A stretch of 64,000 nucleotides of DNA from Zea mays (GCF_902167145.1 NC_050098.1:113870207-113934206), one strand, 5' to 3'; shown: positions 23,447-36,264, counted from the stretch's first letter. A program made the numbers and translations. Notes: a model not told the origin generated them from the sequence alone.

Positions 23447-25255
23447 TGTAACACCTTTGGTGTTACGAAAACTAAAACTTTGGCATGACATCATGTGCAC
23501 TGGCATTACATTATGTATGATACACCTGGAATGCATCCACTTGGCTAAAATTTCAAAACAAAACATGTGATGTGATGCTTGTGTGATGGTATGATCTGGT
23601 AAGGAGGGACCATTAACTTTAGATGAGAGAATCTCTCCAAGGACTAAACACATGTGACCTAATGTTGTGGACACTAAGGAGTGATCTTACCAAGTTTGGT
23701 AGATATGTTCATGAAACAATGACTTGGAGAAGTTAAGCACTTGATGTACCTTAGGACACTTAAAACCCTAATTTGGAGTCCAAACCCTAATTAATGCCCT
23801 CTAGGGTGATATTCAATTCTAACCACTTTTTTTGCCAAAAGTGTGTATATAAAAGTGGTAGAGTAACAAAAACTAAGCAACTTTTATATTTGGAGATTTC
23901 CAAGTTTTGTGGTGAAAGTTGGAGTAATTTGTAAAAGTTCATAAGCACCTCTATTCTTGAACCCTGGAAAGCAATGTTGATGAGCCAACTTTGGGATCTT
24001 GCATCTCTTAATCCATAAGGGATTTTCTATAAGTCATTGTGGCAAAGTTGTAGAGTTACTATAGTAGTCCAAATTTGATTAAGTGACTTAGCCCAAGAAC
24101 TGTATGAAATTTGGAGAAAAATGCGCTGGAAGTCGGGTTATCAGTCAAGCAGTATTCTGAACCTAGACTGACAATGGCATGAGTCTAACTTTGGAGCCAG
24201 TTTGTGCTTGATCCATTGAGTGAATGAGCAGGATCCTTATGACAAAGTTAAAGCTGCTATGTTGGAGAACAACTTTGATGCAGACGGGTTGGTAGTTCAC
24301 TGCATAAAAATCGAAGTAAAAGGGACCCAAAGTCGGTCTATCAGGCAAAGTGATGAAGCCATTCAGGGTGAACAGTCAACTGAAGAAGGTCCTTCTCGCC
24401 GCCGGTGTGTCATGAGCCGTGATCCACGCTCGGCGCCGTAATTCGTGCAAGGCTAAGGAAGACGTCTACACAGTGATAAAAAATATCGGTGGTAGGGTGA
24501 AAAGATCCGAGGGGTTGAATTGGGGCTCTGCGCTGCCGTGCCCACTTGACGACGACGTGGTCGAGCGGCTGTCACTTTGGTGGCTGCCGGCTTCCTCGGT
24601 TGTGCCACGCTAGGGACCAATTCACCATGTTGCCATAATCGTGTTAGATGGCAAGTTACCCCTCCGTGAGCTATTGCACTGCTACGCCCCACAAAGCTTA
24701 GACCAGTGAAAGATCTCACCGCCGTGGAATTCAATCCCATCTCAAATTCGCGAAGTAGGTGGCCGGCCCCTTTAAATTGAGTGCCCTCCCTGCTTCGCCT
24801 CTCTGTTATGCACCTAGCCCACATCTCATGCTTCGTTTCATCCACCATAGCTTGAGCTTACCGGATTTCCCCGGGAACGGTCACCAATGCTACCGTGAAA
24901 CACCTCACTGTGGCCAGAGAATTCTAGGTTGGTTCATATCCCTCTAGTCTATGTTCTAATGTCCTTAGGATCTCTTGTTGCTCACCGGCTTGACCGATTG
25001 AACTCTACCCTAGTAAACTAGCCGAAACGCCAGCTTGTCATCGCAGGACGCCGTCGTGGACTGCCACATGGATAGCTAACCTGGGCTTTCCTATGGCTGT
25101 CTCTGCCGCTGTTCCCAAACCTAGACATACTCGTGATGCTTACCGTGTCAACAATTTGAACTCTACCGTACCCGAACCGGAACCAAACTTGGTTACCCTC
25201 GGTATCCACCATGAACATGAGCAGCCGAGACTGTAGACCTTAAATGCTCGATTAA
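23447..25255 (+). repeat. Gypsy-type LTR fragment
   Basis: It starts TGTAACACC TTT GGTGTTAC, a short palindrome at an LTR-like start. A long AT-rich region with CAAAGTTGTAGAGTTAC-like words and then a GC-rich part (about 24400-25230) follow, as in other grass gypsy LTRs. It ends where another LTR begins at 25256. There is no second copy in the window, so it is a solo or truncated LTR. No gene is supported. Confidence 0.5.
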
Positions 25256-27970
25256 TGTAACACTTTGAATTTTGGGGTATAAAATTTTCTTTGCTATATA
25301 CTTAAAATTCAGGTGTTACACTCTCCTTTTTCTCCTCTTTTCCTTTGTCCTATATAGTGGGGAGTTATTCTATATTATATATATAAGTGTTAGCTTTGGC
25401 GAGATAAACCCTATAGGGAGTATGAAATGTTGCATCGTGCTGGAGCATCTATTTTTGGATGATGACTGTGTTTTGGTGTGCATCCATTTAGACTCATGAA
25501 GTGTGTTTGAATTTAAATTAGAAAGCCAAAATTAAATTCAAAATATAGATAAAAAAGAATAAAAAAGATAAAACCTCCCTCAACCACTTTTCCTCGTCCA
25601 GCCGACCCTTGCGCGCGCCGCGCCTCGGCTCAGCCCCGCGGCCCACTTCTCGTGCCCTCGCCCCGGCCTGCTTGTGCCTGCGGCCCAGCGTGTTGTGCAC
25701 TCCCGCCCCCTGGCCCGCTCCGCGCGCCCCTTTCGCTCAACCACGCAACCAGCAGCCCAGCGCCCCGATGCGTACACGCGCGCAAGCGCATAGCTGCGCC
25801 ATTCTCTGCCCAAGGTGGGACCCGCACGCTAGGTCCTCCTCTACTGTCGTAACCATCCCCCTCCGCTTAGCCTGGCACGGTCACGCCCACGTCGCATGGA
25901 CCTCGGCAACTGCCCGTTCTTGATGCCCCTTCAAACGCCAGCACACTCGCTCGACCCTCCTACAAATCGGCTCATTCTTCTCTCCCATATGCATGCGCGC
26001 AGCCTCGTCGCCTCATCGCCCTGTCGCGCTCATCAACGCCACCGTGCGCGCGTGCCCGTTGCACCTTGTCGTCCGTGTAGAGCCGCTCACCGTCGCCGTT
26101 ATCCACGCCCTGTCGAGTCGCGCTCTCGCCATCTCCGTCGAGCTCCAAGGTGAGGATCCCCAGCGTGTACCCCTGACCATGGCCTCTCTTTCTTCTCTAT
26201 CTCTATCGACGCTCAGTGCCAAGGTAGTGCCCTGCTCGCTCGGTCTGCCATGGCCATGGCCGGGCACAGCTCCTACGATAAACTCTAGTCCCCATGGTTC
26301 GACGTGTTTCTCCATCTAGCCCCTGTGCGACCCTGCTCGGCAGGCGCGACCTTGTCCACCGTGGCGCTGGCGTTGAGCCCCCACCCTCCCCTAGCCGAGC
26401 TCCTAGCCAATTAGTCGCTGCTGGCCGAGCCCAGCCGTCGCCAGTGTTGTAGGCCGCAGCATCCCCTACGTGACCAACCTAGAATCCTAGATGCAAGGCG
26501 TGTCTGTTGCTGTAGGAAGAAGACAACTCCTCTCATCGTGGGTTTCGTGTGGGAGAGAGAGGTGCATGGGCCCACCCGATTCCCTGCATGCAACCTGCAC
26601 GACAACCTCCACACTCATGCATGCAGCAAAATTAGGAAACCGCACCACACTAGACCGAGATTTGTTGTGGATGTGCTCTTTGTGGCGCATCTTCCGACCA
26701 ATAGATTTACGACGCATCAGTTGGCCACCATGTTTTTTTAAAAAGACCATACTTTTATTTCAGAATTAATTTACTATTTCCCTGAGTCTGGCAAAAGTCA
26801 TTTGGTACCCCAAAAATATATAGTTAATTGTTTATATGCCCTTAGATATTTAAACCTCATGTGGTAAATCCATTTCAATTCGTTCCCAGTTGTGTTAACC
26901 TCGTAACAAATGACAATTTCGTATTAGAAACATTATTTGGTCGCGATACACATTTTAATTAATTAGTTGATTATTTATTTACCCGAGCTATTAAAGTAGT
27001 AATTTACTTAAACTAATTTATAGTTTTAGTTGCACTTTATAAATACCTGTTAATATGATTACGTTTACTCGAATATTTTCGAACTAATACTTTTTTAGTA
27101 TAAGCACGACACCTATTTAGTATTTCTCACCTGTCTTGCACGCTGTTCAAACGTGTGGCGCTCGTCGTTGCGTTGTTCGCGCTTCGTTCGTGTTGTTTCG
27201 CGTGTCGTTCATGTTGTTTCACGTGTCGCACATGCTGTTTCGCGTTTCACACGTCACTCATGCACGTCACGCGCTGTCCGTGGGTGTAATTAAACCATGT
27301 CACATATAACCACTTGTGTTAGTTAATTAATTACTTGTTTAATCCGACAACCATTAGAATAGAAGTTTAATCGAAACTAAGTAGTAGTTTTTATTTAATA
27401 AAGGTCGATTAATATAATCACGTCGAATCAAATGTTTTAACTAGTACTTGTTTAGCGTAAACGCGATATGCTCTCGACCGTAGCTTCGCCTACTGTGTTT
27501 CTTTTTGTGTGACCGCGGTAGAGAGCTCTATTTCGTATTGCACGTTTTATAATGGTTTTCTTTGTATGGTGTAATGTTCTTATGCATATATGTTTGTTTG
27601 CTTGTGCCTGTTTGTCTTCGCTTCGCGTTGCGATTAGATCGCGATTCGTTTCTGAGTTTCGAGGAATCGACAGTCAAGCTTCGGCGACCATGTGATCAGG
27701 TTCTTCGAGTTCTACAAAGTTAAAGACCCTGAGCATCTGTTTGGTGAAGGTAAGTGTCCCTTGACCCATCTATGCCCTACTCATTTTATAATTCACTCCC
27801 CGCATTCACACAATTTATACCTAAGGATTGACTAGCTTTTGTTTATCATGTCCTTGTTTACCTATGTGGGTTGGGTTATTTTGGTTTAGCTTTATGCTAG
27901 TGCTCCACCGTAATCAATAAACATGATGAGATTATTTATGATACATTGTTCCTCCTTTTTGATTATGATG
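25256..27970 (+). repeat. Tekay-related LTR, truncated at its 3' end
   Basis: It starts TGTAACACTTTGAATTTTGG, like the LTR at 2624, and shares its layout: AT-rich start, CT/GC-rich stretch (25575-26500), AT-rich middle, and a block near 27720-27950 that aligns with 4910-5140. Similarity ends at about 27965, where copia coding sequence begins. The last third of the LTR and the rest of the element are absent. Confidence 0.65.
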
Positions 27971-29490
27971 ATGATACTGTGGCATCATACGAACTCCTAA
28001 CTGGTAAAAAGCCCAATGTTTCATATTTTGGAGTCTTTGGAAGCGAATGTTTTATTCTTATCAAAAGAAGTAGAAAATCTAAAGTTGCTCCTAAGGCTGT
28101 AGAAGGCTTTTTACTAGGATATGACTCAAACACAAGGGCATATAGAGTCTTCAACAAATCCACAGGATTAGTTGAAGTTTCTTGTGACATTGTGTTTGAT
28201 GAGACTAATGGCTCCCAAGTGGAGCAAGTTGATCTTGATGAGCTAGATGATGAAGAGGCTCTGTGCGTCGTGCTAAGGAACATGTCCATTGGGGATGTGT
28301 GTCCTAAGGAATCCGAAGAGCCTCCACAAGCACATTATTTGGATTTTGATGAAATTTATGCACCTGTAGCTAGGCTTGAGTCAATTCACATATTACTTGC
28401 CTATGCTACTTACCATGGCTTTAAGCTTTATCAAATGGACGTGAAAAGTGCCTTCCTTAATGGACCAATCAAGGAAGAAGTCTATGTTGCGCAACCTCCC
28501 GGCTTTGAAGATAGTGAGTACCCTAACCATGTGTATAAACTCTCAAAGGCACGTTATGGGTTCAAACAAGCCCCAAGAGCATGGTATGAATGCCTGCGAG
28601 ATTTTCTTATCACTAATGGATTCAAAGTCAGAAAAGACAATCCTACACTCTTTAAACTGTTGCAAAAGATTTGTTTGTATGCCAAATTTTTGTTGATGAT
28701 ATCATATTTGGGTCTACTAACAAATCAACTTGTGAAGAGTTTAGTAGGATCATGATTCAAAAATTCGAGATGTCTATGATGGGGGATTTGAAGTATTTCC
28801 TATGATTTCAAATCAAGCAACTCCAAGAGGGCACCTTCATCAGCCAAACAAAGTACATTCAAGACATACTTAAGAAGTTTGGGATGAAGGATGGCAAACC
28901 CATCAAGACACCCATGGGAACCAATGGGCATCTCGACCTCGACGCGGGAGGTAAATCCGTAGATCAAAAGGTATACCGGTCGATGATAGGATCTTTACTC
29001 TATTTATGTGCATCTCGACCGGATATTATGCTTTCCGTATGCATGTGTGCAAGATTTCAGGCTGATCCTAAGGAAGTTCGCCTTAGGGCCGTGAAGAGAA
29101 TCATTAGGTATTTAGTCTACACTCCTAAGTTTGGGCTTTGGTACCCCAAGGGATCCACTTTTGATTTAATAGGATATTCCGATGCCGATTGGGCAGGGTG
29201 TAAAATTGATAGAAAGAGCACATCAGGGACTTGGTAGTTTCTAGGAAGATCTCTGGTGTCTTGGGCTTCAAAGAAACAAAACTCAGTAGCTCTTTCCACA
29301 GGCCATTGTTGCGCGCAATTACTTTGGATGAGGCAAACCCTCAGTGACTATGGCTACAAATTGAGCAAAGTCCCTCTCCTATGTTACAATGAGAGTGCAA
29401 TCCGCATGGCAGATAATCACGTTGAACACATCCGCACTAAGCACATAGACATTCGATATCACTTTCTAAGGGATCACCAACAAAAGGGGA
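27970..29490 (+). pseudogene. Copia pol, part 1 (integrase tail, RT, RNase H start)
   Basis: The integrase tail (YELLTGKKP) leads by an internal deletion near 28320 straight into RT (FDEIYAPVARLES, YQMDVKSAFLNG, KQAPRAWYE). A frameshift near 28665 puts the catalytic FVDD (28689-28700) in another frame. RT continues to 28884-29237, where a stop follows the RNase H start (SDADWAGCKIDRKSTSGT). Near 29298 the codons for the AEAEYIAA stretch of RNase H are missing: LST is joined directly to GHCCAQ, which removes a catalytic glutamate. The frame ends at HHFLRDHQQKG-like sequence at 29490, where TGTTGAGG of the inserted element begins. The gene was already dead by deletion or died after insertion. 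Confidence 0.9.
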
Positions 29491-30162
29491 TGTTGAGGAC
29501 TTGTTCTCAAATGGTATGAATTAAGAACAAGGCAACACAAAAAGAGGTTAATGGTTAATGTCCTTCGTCCTTCGAAGCATTATTTCCCTTAGGATATAAC
29601 GATCTTTGGACGAAGGTCATGAAGGACGTACCTTCATCATCATAGTATATATTGATGAAAGACGAAGCATATGGAACATGAGAAATAGCATGAATAATTA
29701 TATGACGTTATTTATATATCTTTATTATACTATCATGAATAAATAAGAACAACATTGAATTACATTTGTACCTTCGGCTTGACAGAAGGAAAAAGTACAA
29801 GCATGACGCACGAGCGAGTACAAGTCAGCGTGAACAGTATGGGGGTACTGTTCATTTATTTATAGGCACATGGCGCAGCCTGTGTGAAATTACATTCATG
29901 CCCTTTATGTTCACTATTGACTTAAGAACAATCTGTTGGGGACTAGATAGCCTTTTCCTCCTTAAGTCGGTTCCTTTTTCTGCTACTGAGCCGAAGCTCC
30001 CTTGCGCGCAGCTTCGGCGCTGGTTCAGCCTTCGTTCCGACCCTGCTCTCCATATTGTGTATAGCTTCATCCTAAGTCCGAAGGTTCCTGTACATATATT
30101 ATGCTTGGGAAACATTGTTAATCATGTTTTTGAGGACCTTCGGAAGACGAAGGCCCCCAACA
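29491..30162 (-). repeat. Element A 3' LTR (minus sense), 672 bp
   Basis: On minus it starts TGTTGGGGGCCTTCG and ends AAGTCCTCAACA. A TATA box (CTATAAATA, near 29856-29865) is followed by the stem GAACAGTA/TACTGTTC at 29832-29853. Its partner is split at 36265-36536 and 62921-63320. Confidence 0.9.
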
Positions 30163-30180
30163 GTAGCCCCTCGCAGTATT
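30163..30180 (-). promoter_or_regulatory. Polypurine tract of element A
   Basis: On minus, CTGCGAGGGGCTAC precedes the LTR start TGTTGGGGG. The same GCGAGGGGCTAC is found before the 3' LTR of element D, and GCGAAAGGGG in E. Confidence 0.7.
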
Positions 30181-30232
30181 AATTTGTTATGACAACGAAT
30201 TCAGACTGCGACATGAGCGAAGGCCTTAAGCC

Positions 30233-30258
30233 GAAGGTCCAAAAAAACACCTTCCCTT
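30233..30258 (+). repeat. Motif repeat upstream of A's antisense ORF
   Basis: CCAAAAAAACACCTTCCC occurs here and again in the same orientation at 33812-33830, so direct copies flank the antisense ORF. The same arrangement is seen in C, D and E. Confidence 0.7.
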
Positions 30259-30317
30259 TGCTAGAATAGCAACAATCAATGACAGACGGGGCCCTCCAAG
30301 TTGCAGCGTGCTAGGCG

Positions 30318-30325
30318 TATAAATA
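30318..30325 (+). promoter_or_regulatory. TATA box of A's antisense ORF
   Basis: GGCGTATAAATATGAACTC lies about 135 bases before the ATG at 30459, in a 296-base non-coding leader between LTR and ORF. It suggests the antisense gene has its own promoter rather than using the LTR. Confidence 0.55.
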
Positions 30326-30458
30326 TGAACTCACACCGGCAGCATTTGATACGCTGTTTATGCCATTTGCATTATTTTCTCAAACTTTTAACTCTTGCTC
30401 GCTAGCGCCTGCTAGATTTTCAAGCTTTTTGAGCTTCGGTTAAAAGACGCATTTTACC

Positions 30459-33400
30459 ATGTCTGGGGAAAAAATGACTGAGAAGGAGAAGCTGATTGAG
30501 GAGACGAAGCTATTTGTGGAGAAGAAGGCTGCAGATCCTTATATTGCTGGATTTATTGAGTCGATGGCAAAGACAAATACAGAGAAGATTACTAAAGAGA
30601 TACTGGAAGGTTTATCTGAAGATACTGGTGACAGCGATAGCTATGATGTGGAAAGTGGAGATGAAGATTCTGAAGACCGGCCCTGGCGACCAAGCCATAC
30701 TGTCTTCGGAAAATCGACCATTAAACAGAGTCATCTTGAGAACATGAGAGGAAGGTACTTTCGGGACATGTCTATCATGAGGGCTGGCGGAGACAACAAC
30801 GTCCCTGCTCCTGAGGAAAATGAAGTTGTTATCTTCCGAAGCTTTTTTAAGGCTGGACTTCGGTTTCCTTTAAGCAAGTTTGTAGTTGAAGTGATGAAAA
30901 TCTACCATATCTTCCTTCATCAGATCACCCCCGAAGCTATAATGAGGATGGGGATTTTTGTCTGGGCTGTAAGGAGTCAAGGGCTAGAGCCAAGCGCGAA
31001 GTGCTTCTGCAGTATGCATGTACTCTTATATGAGACAAAGGCTACTGGCAAAGAACAGTACCACAATAACTTTGGTTGTTATGGATTTATTGCTCGCCCT
31101 AATGCAAGCCACCCGATGCCAACATTTCGGAAGAGATGGCTCGGGGCCTGGATGGAAGAGTGGTTTTATGTGAAGAATGATTTAAAGGCAAGGGAAGACA
31201 TTAAAGAAATTATCATGCGCCCCATCTGGTCCCGCTTCGGCCTCCAAAGGCCGAAGGTGGAAATTGATGACACTGTCGAAGCATGTCAGAGGGCTTTCAC
31301 CACTGTTTGCTCCTTCATTGGCACAAGAGATTTGATTCACGAACATATAGCCTTCAGGGTATGGTCGCTTGTGGAAAGCTAGGAAATGCCGAAGGAGACC
31401 ACCACTGATTCTAGTGATGGTGTTCTGGTCCGACTAAAATATACCTTCAGATTTAGGGAGAAGTTTGATGAGCCAAATGACGATTGGCTGAAGTGTATTG
31501 AAGCTACCAGCGATGAGTTGCTTGGAGCTTACTCCAAGGCCGAAGATAATGCTCTGTCCGTAGCCTTCGAAGGTCGAGGGTAGAAAAGACTGAACATGGT
31601 TTTTGATGCGATCGACTTCGTATACCCCGATTATCGCTACCCACTGCGAGGTCAAGAGAAAAAGAGGAAGATTGCTTCTTCTGTCACCCCAACTGAGCCT
31701 ATGCCGAAGAGCAAAAAGGTGAAGGTTCTAACCCACCGGCCGCATTACATTGAACCGGCTGTGGTGCCTGAATTTGGCACAGGGTCCACTCCAGCAGCCG
31801 AAGCAATACAGGCTACTTTGATTTCACAGAGCGTCGAAGACGCATACAGTCAAGGCAGTCGAAGATAAGGTTGATAAGGCTGAAGGGTCAAAGACTGAAA
31901 AAATGATGCAACTGCCAAAACTTCTGAGCCCTCCGACAGAGGCAACACTATCGAAGGTGCAAAAGGCTTTTGCTGCAACTCCTAAGAGGAGGAGAATGGC
32001 CAACATGCTGGATGTTGTGCTAGAAACTATGAAGGTTTTAAGCCCCTGCTACTACAAAGAAAGTTGTTGAAACTACAAAAACGCAGGTCGAAACCAAAAC
32101 TAGGCAAGCAAAAACTGAAGCTGCGCTAGCTCAAACTGAAGTCGAAGCTGGGCCTTCAATGCCCACCGAGATGAAGCCTGCTGATCCTAAGGAAAAAACG
32201 ATGGAACATATTGCATCTGAAAAGATTGAAGCTCTTGCTCCCGAAGCTTTGAACAAAAACATTGACTACATTATTCGTCATGCTTCGGGAAAAGAACTAT
32301 CCCAAAAAGAAATACTAGAAGCACGACACTACGCCCAAAAATTGAAATATCCGAAGGGGGCATTAGTGTTCAATGGTAGCGACGAAGAAGATTTTCTGTA
32401 CTATCTCCCGGATAACAAAGAAATATCCATTTGCCGGGAGATAGGTAAAAGCATCAGATTCCCGAAGCTGGAAGACGGCCTTTCGATTTTATCAAAGGAT
32501 GAACTTGCTGACAGCCTAGCATACAATAGCATAAAGGTATAAAAGTTAACTTTGAATTTGAAAATGAGGTATTTCATTCGTCATACTCAATTCTTTCCTC
32601 CTCTTGCAGGGCTTGATTCTTAGTAATGCCCTTAGGGCACAAAAAATATTGAAGACGAAGGCTATACGATGGCTCTGAACAACCTTCATTTAAAGGTGAT
32701 TGAATTGAGAAACGAAGGTCTTGAAAAAGACAAAATCTTAATTTCTCTGGTTAACAAAGTGAAAGAAGACGAAGCTAGTTTCAAAGCTCAGGCCGAAGCC
32801 CAAAAGATTGAAATTGAAGACCTTCGGAGGCAACTGGCCGAAGCTAAGGAAAAATGCGCACTCGCAGAAGCTAACCAAGAAATCAGCAAATTTTGGAAAA
32901 ATCATTTAGAGAAAAATGTTGAAGAACTTCGCACATCCAAGGAAAGATGCTTCGAAAAATCCTTGGATTGTGTGAAGAAAATAAAAGCTAGTTTCGCCAA
33001 AGTGGGTGCCTATTCTGCCAAAGAAAACTTCATACGAGGCGACCCTGAAGGCGTTATTGAATGGATAAGTGGAGAGGCCGAGACCTTCGAAGAAATTTTA
33101 AGTGATCGCGGGGATGTTTGTGCATTTTCCGGCGCGCGGGGAATTTCAGCCATCTTGGAGAAGGCGGGATGTGATCATATTAAAGCCGTGGCCGAGGCCG
33201 AAGCTGCCTTCTCCGCAGATGATACGAAGGATCCTTCAGCTGAAGCGACCTTGATGGGGGGAAAATTTTACAATGATGTCTGGGTGAATGGTGGCCGAGA
33301 GATGGCCCATGAAATTATAAAGAAAAGTGAAAAGGATACCCATGACGCCCGAGCAGAAGCAAGGTGAGCTGAAGAAGCTGCAGAGCGTGAAAAACGTATA

Positions 33401-33628
33401 GGTATTGCTTTTTGGCTTTTAGCTTCGGCATTTGTTTTTGTGGCTTCAGACTGATTGACTTTTCCTACTTCAGCTGAATTATCTCCGCCGCCGGAACCGT
33501 TCGATCCCCTAGCTGATCCAGAAATGAAGGAAGCGCTGGACATTATAAACATGGCTGAATCCATTGTTGATGAAGTTGTTAACAAATTACTGCACGAAGT
33601 TGCAGAGAAAGTCCTTAAAGAGGAATAG
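30459..33628 (+). pseudogene. Antisense extra ORF of element A (PF04195-like, spliced)
   Basis: The ATG at 30459 opens a 307-codon frame with an acidic N-terminus and the conserved block FKAGLRFPLSKFVVEVMKIY, HQITPEAI and FVWAVRSQ. This is typical of the plant 'putative gypsy type transposon' domain (PF04195). A charged low-complexity region and a long coiled coil (about 32670-33360) follow. Two introns are visible by comparison with D: 32537-32609 and 33402-33473, both GT...AG and 72-73 nt. Stops at 31380, 31581 and 31866 and a frameshift break this copy. The final exon ends VLKEE at 33628. It runs opposite to gag and LTR transcription. Function unknown; extra antisense ORFs downstream of pol are known in Tat-group elements. 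Confidence 0.8.
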
Positions 33629-34675
33629 CACTTATTGTAAAAACATTTTGAGATGGTCAATGTATGAGACACTAGAATGGACATTATACTTTTATTGTAA
33701 CAAGACTGTAATATTTGATGTGTGTAGCTTTGAATCGAATATGTAAATTATTGTAATTCATTTCTTTGCGATGCATGAAATTTACACACATACCGTTTTT
33801 GAGCCTTCGGCGAAAAAACACCTTCCCTTCTTTTCATGCTTCGTAAAGAAAAATATCCATGCTTTGTAAAGAGAGATCCCTTCTTGTGATAAGGCTGATA
33901 AAACTGAATTTCCTGAAACTTACTTCGTGCCTTAGCACCTTTTCATTTTGACAAAGCGTTTGCCGAAGATCAGCTTCGTATATAATTCGTGTCATTGATG
34001 CAATATGATGTATGATGTGATGTTATGCGAAATGATGTGATGATATGATGCAAAATGATGAGGATGCCGAAGACACACACCCACATGCCCACACTGGAAC
34101 ACACAAGCTCTGCATCCCCTTAGGAACGACTTTGGAGCCTTCTTCACCATTTATTTTTCGGTGTTCACCGTTTATTTTTCGGTGTAAGTTCTGCATCCCC
34201 TAAGGAACGTCTTTTGAACTTCATCGCCTTCTATTTCGGCGGTATAAGTTCTGCATCCCCTTAGGAACGACTTTTGAACTTCTTCGCCTTATATTTCGGC
34301 GGTATTTGGCTCTGTATTCCCTTTGGAACGACTTTTGAGCAGAAAACTTACGCTGCACTCCCTTAGGAACGACTTTATGTAGCTTCGGCAATTTTAGCTC
34401 TGCATTCTCTTAGGAACGTCTTTTGAGCACAAAACTTACGCTGCGCTCCCTTAGGAACGACTTTTTGTAGCTTCGGAATTTTAGCTCTGCATTCCCTTGG
34501 GAACGACTTTTGAGCTTCATAACTTTTGAGCTTTGTAAGTCTGTGAAGAAGATTATTCCATTCTGATAGAAGCAAGATCATTACAAGAAATTAAAACTAA
34601 ATTTACATTGCTTGTTCCTTATTAAAAAAGCAAAATGGCATAGAACATAAAAGTATTTCAGAGGCAGGATATCGC
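33629..34675. repeat. Intergenic region of A with GGAACGAC tandem repeats
   Basis: This 1 kb lies between the 3' ends of two convergent genes. It has one copy of the AAAAAACACCTTCCC motif (33812-33830), a GATG/ATGAT-rich stretch (33990-34065), and about eight irregular units of the form CTCTGCATTCCCTTAGGAACGAC (about 34105-34530), 40-70 bases apart. The array recurs in elements C, D and E at the same place. Confidence 0.8.
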
Positions 34676-36204
34676 TCAATATATGTGCTTTGATTCTCGC
34701 ACAGCACTGTTGACTGTACGAGCTTCGGATTCCTCTCTAAATTCACGTTGCTGTTGGGAGTGCTGGCACCCTTCTGGCTGCTGGCTTCGGGAATAAGTAG
34801 GTTGTAGTGGTGGTGGCGGTGGGAGCTGAGGCCAAGAAGCCTGTGAATGGCTTGCCGAAGCAACATAAGCTGCATGATGATTGCCCACATATTCTGGTAT
34901 GTAGGGAGAGTGGCACGAAGCAGTGTGCAAGACCTGCTTCGGCTGATTCTGCCAAGCTTCGGCTTCGGCGATCTCCTTTTGCTTTAGAATAGTGATTTGG
35001 CACATTCTTGTAGTATGGCCCTTGTCTTCACCACAGAATAAGCAATAGATTTTCCTGGGCTGATCCCCATATCTTCCTCCAAAGCCCCTGGCGCCTCTGC
35101 CCCTTGGAGCTGGCGGTCTGAAGGAGATTTGCTGCTGTCCCGAAGACTGTGAGGTGTGTTGTGGCCTCTGAAGCTGGCTTCCTTTGTCATCATTCTAACT
35201 GGAGCTATGGATTGATCTGACATGCCTAGGGTGGACTCTCCCTCCGATGCCCCTAGTCATCTCAGAAAATTTGTAAGCTTCCTCCCTTCTTTGTCGGAAG
35301 TCATTGTTAGCCCGGATGTACTCATCCATTTTCTAAAGCAATTTCTCCAGAGTTTGGGGAGGTTTCCTGGCAAAGTATTGGGCTGTAGGTCCTGGCTGAA
35401 GGCCCTTGATCATGGCATCAATGACAATTTCATTGGGCACTGTGGGCGCTTGTGCTCTCCATCGCAAGAACCTTCGGACATACGCCTCAAGGTATTCCTC
35501 ATGGTCTTGTGTGCAATGGAATAAGGCTTGAGCTGTAACTGGCTTCGTCTGAAAACCCTGGAAACTGGTAACCAGCATGTTCTTGAGCTTCTGCTATGAT
35601 GTGATTGTCCTTGGCCGAAGAGAAGAGTACCATGTCTGGGCCACATTTTGGAGCGCCATGACGAAGGACTTTGCCATAACAGCTGTGTTGCCTCCATATG
35701 AGGATATTGTTGCCTCATAGCTCATTAAAAATTGCTTTGGGTCCGATTGTCCATCGTACATGGGTAGCTGAGGTGGCTTGTAGGATTGTGGCCATGGGAT
35801 AGCCTGCAATTCTGCTGCCAGAGGAGAAGCATCATCTAAAGCAAAGGTACCATGATTAAAATCATCGTACCATTCATCTTCGTTGAATGAGCCCTCTTGA
35901 CGAAGCTCCCAGTGTTGGGGCCTTCAGTCGTGATCATCTTGAGTAAGATGACACACTTCCTTGGTAGCTTTGTCAATCTTCTTCTGAAGGTCGGCCAACC
36001 GAGCCATCTTCTCCTTTTTCCTTTGCACCTGCTGATGAATGATTTATAGGTCCCTGATCTCCTGGTCCAACTCCTCCTCCTGAAGTGTTGGACTGGTGGC
36101 CTTCCTCTTTTGGCTTCTGGTCTCTCGAAGAGAGAGAGAGTGTCTTGGTTTGTGTCCAGTGGCTGCAGTACAGCCCCAGGCGCTGTTATCTTCTTCGGCG
36201 GCAT
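34676..36204 (-). pseudogene. gag of element A
   Basis: On minus, the ATG at 36204 (MPPKK) follows the primer-binding site by about 45 bases. The product has an N-terminal basic region, the capsid-type block YDGQSDPKQFLMSYEATISSYGG split in two here (sequence near 35760-35700), a QTWYSSLRP motif, and a CCHC zinc knuckle (C-LFC-GEDKGHTT-MC) near 35045-35005, with a proline/glutamine-rich tail ending ESKHIY at 34676. Frameshifts near 36000-36100 and elsewhere prevent a single product. Gag forms the particle and binds RNA. Unlike ordinary gypsy elements, no protease-RT follows in or near the frame. Confidence 0.85.
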
Positions 36205-36247
36205 GTCGAAGGTTGATGCTTTGCTGAAGGTTGTGGAAGTGAGTACA

Positions 36248-36264
36248 CCGGAGGTGGGCGCCAA
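36248..36264 (-). promoter_or_regulatory. Primer-binding site of element A
   Basis: On minus, TTGGCGCCCACCTCCGG directly abuts the LTR end. The same sequence follows the 5' LTR of D and E, and with one change that of C. I do not assign the tRNA. Confidence 0.75.

Noticed and set aside
29766..30182. 138-residue ORF, and its near copy at 62924-63337
   Set aside because: They are antisense readings of element A's LTR pair and are not conserved in D's related LTRs as a frame.
33990..34065. CRISPR-like or regular repeat array (ATGATGTGATG units)
   Set aside because: It is a degenerate short tandem stretch without spacers, in a eukaryotic retroelement.
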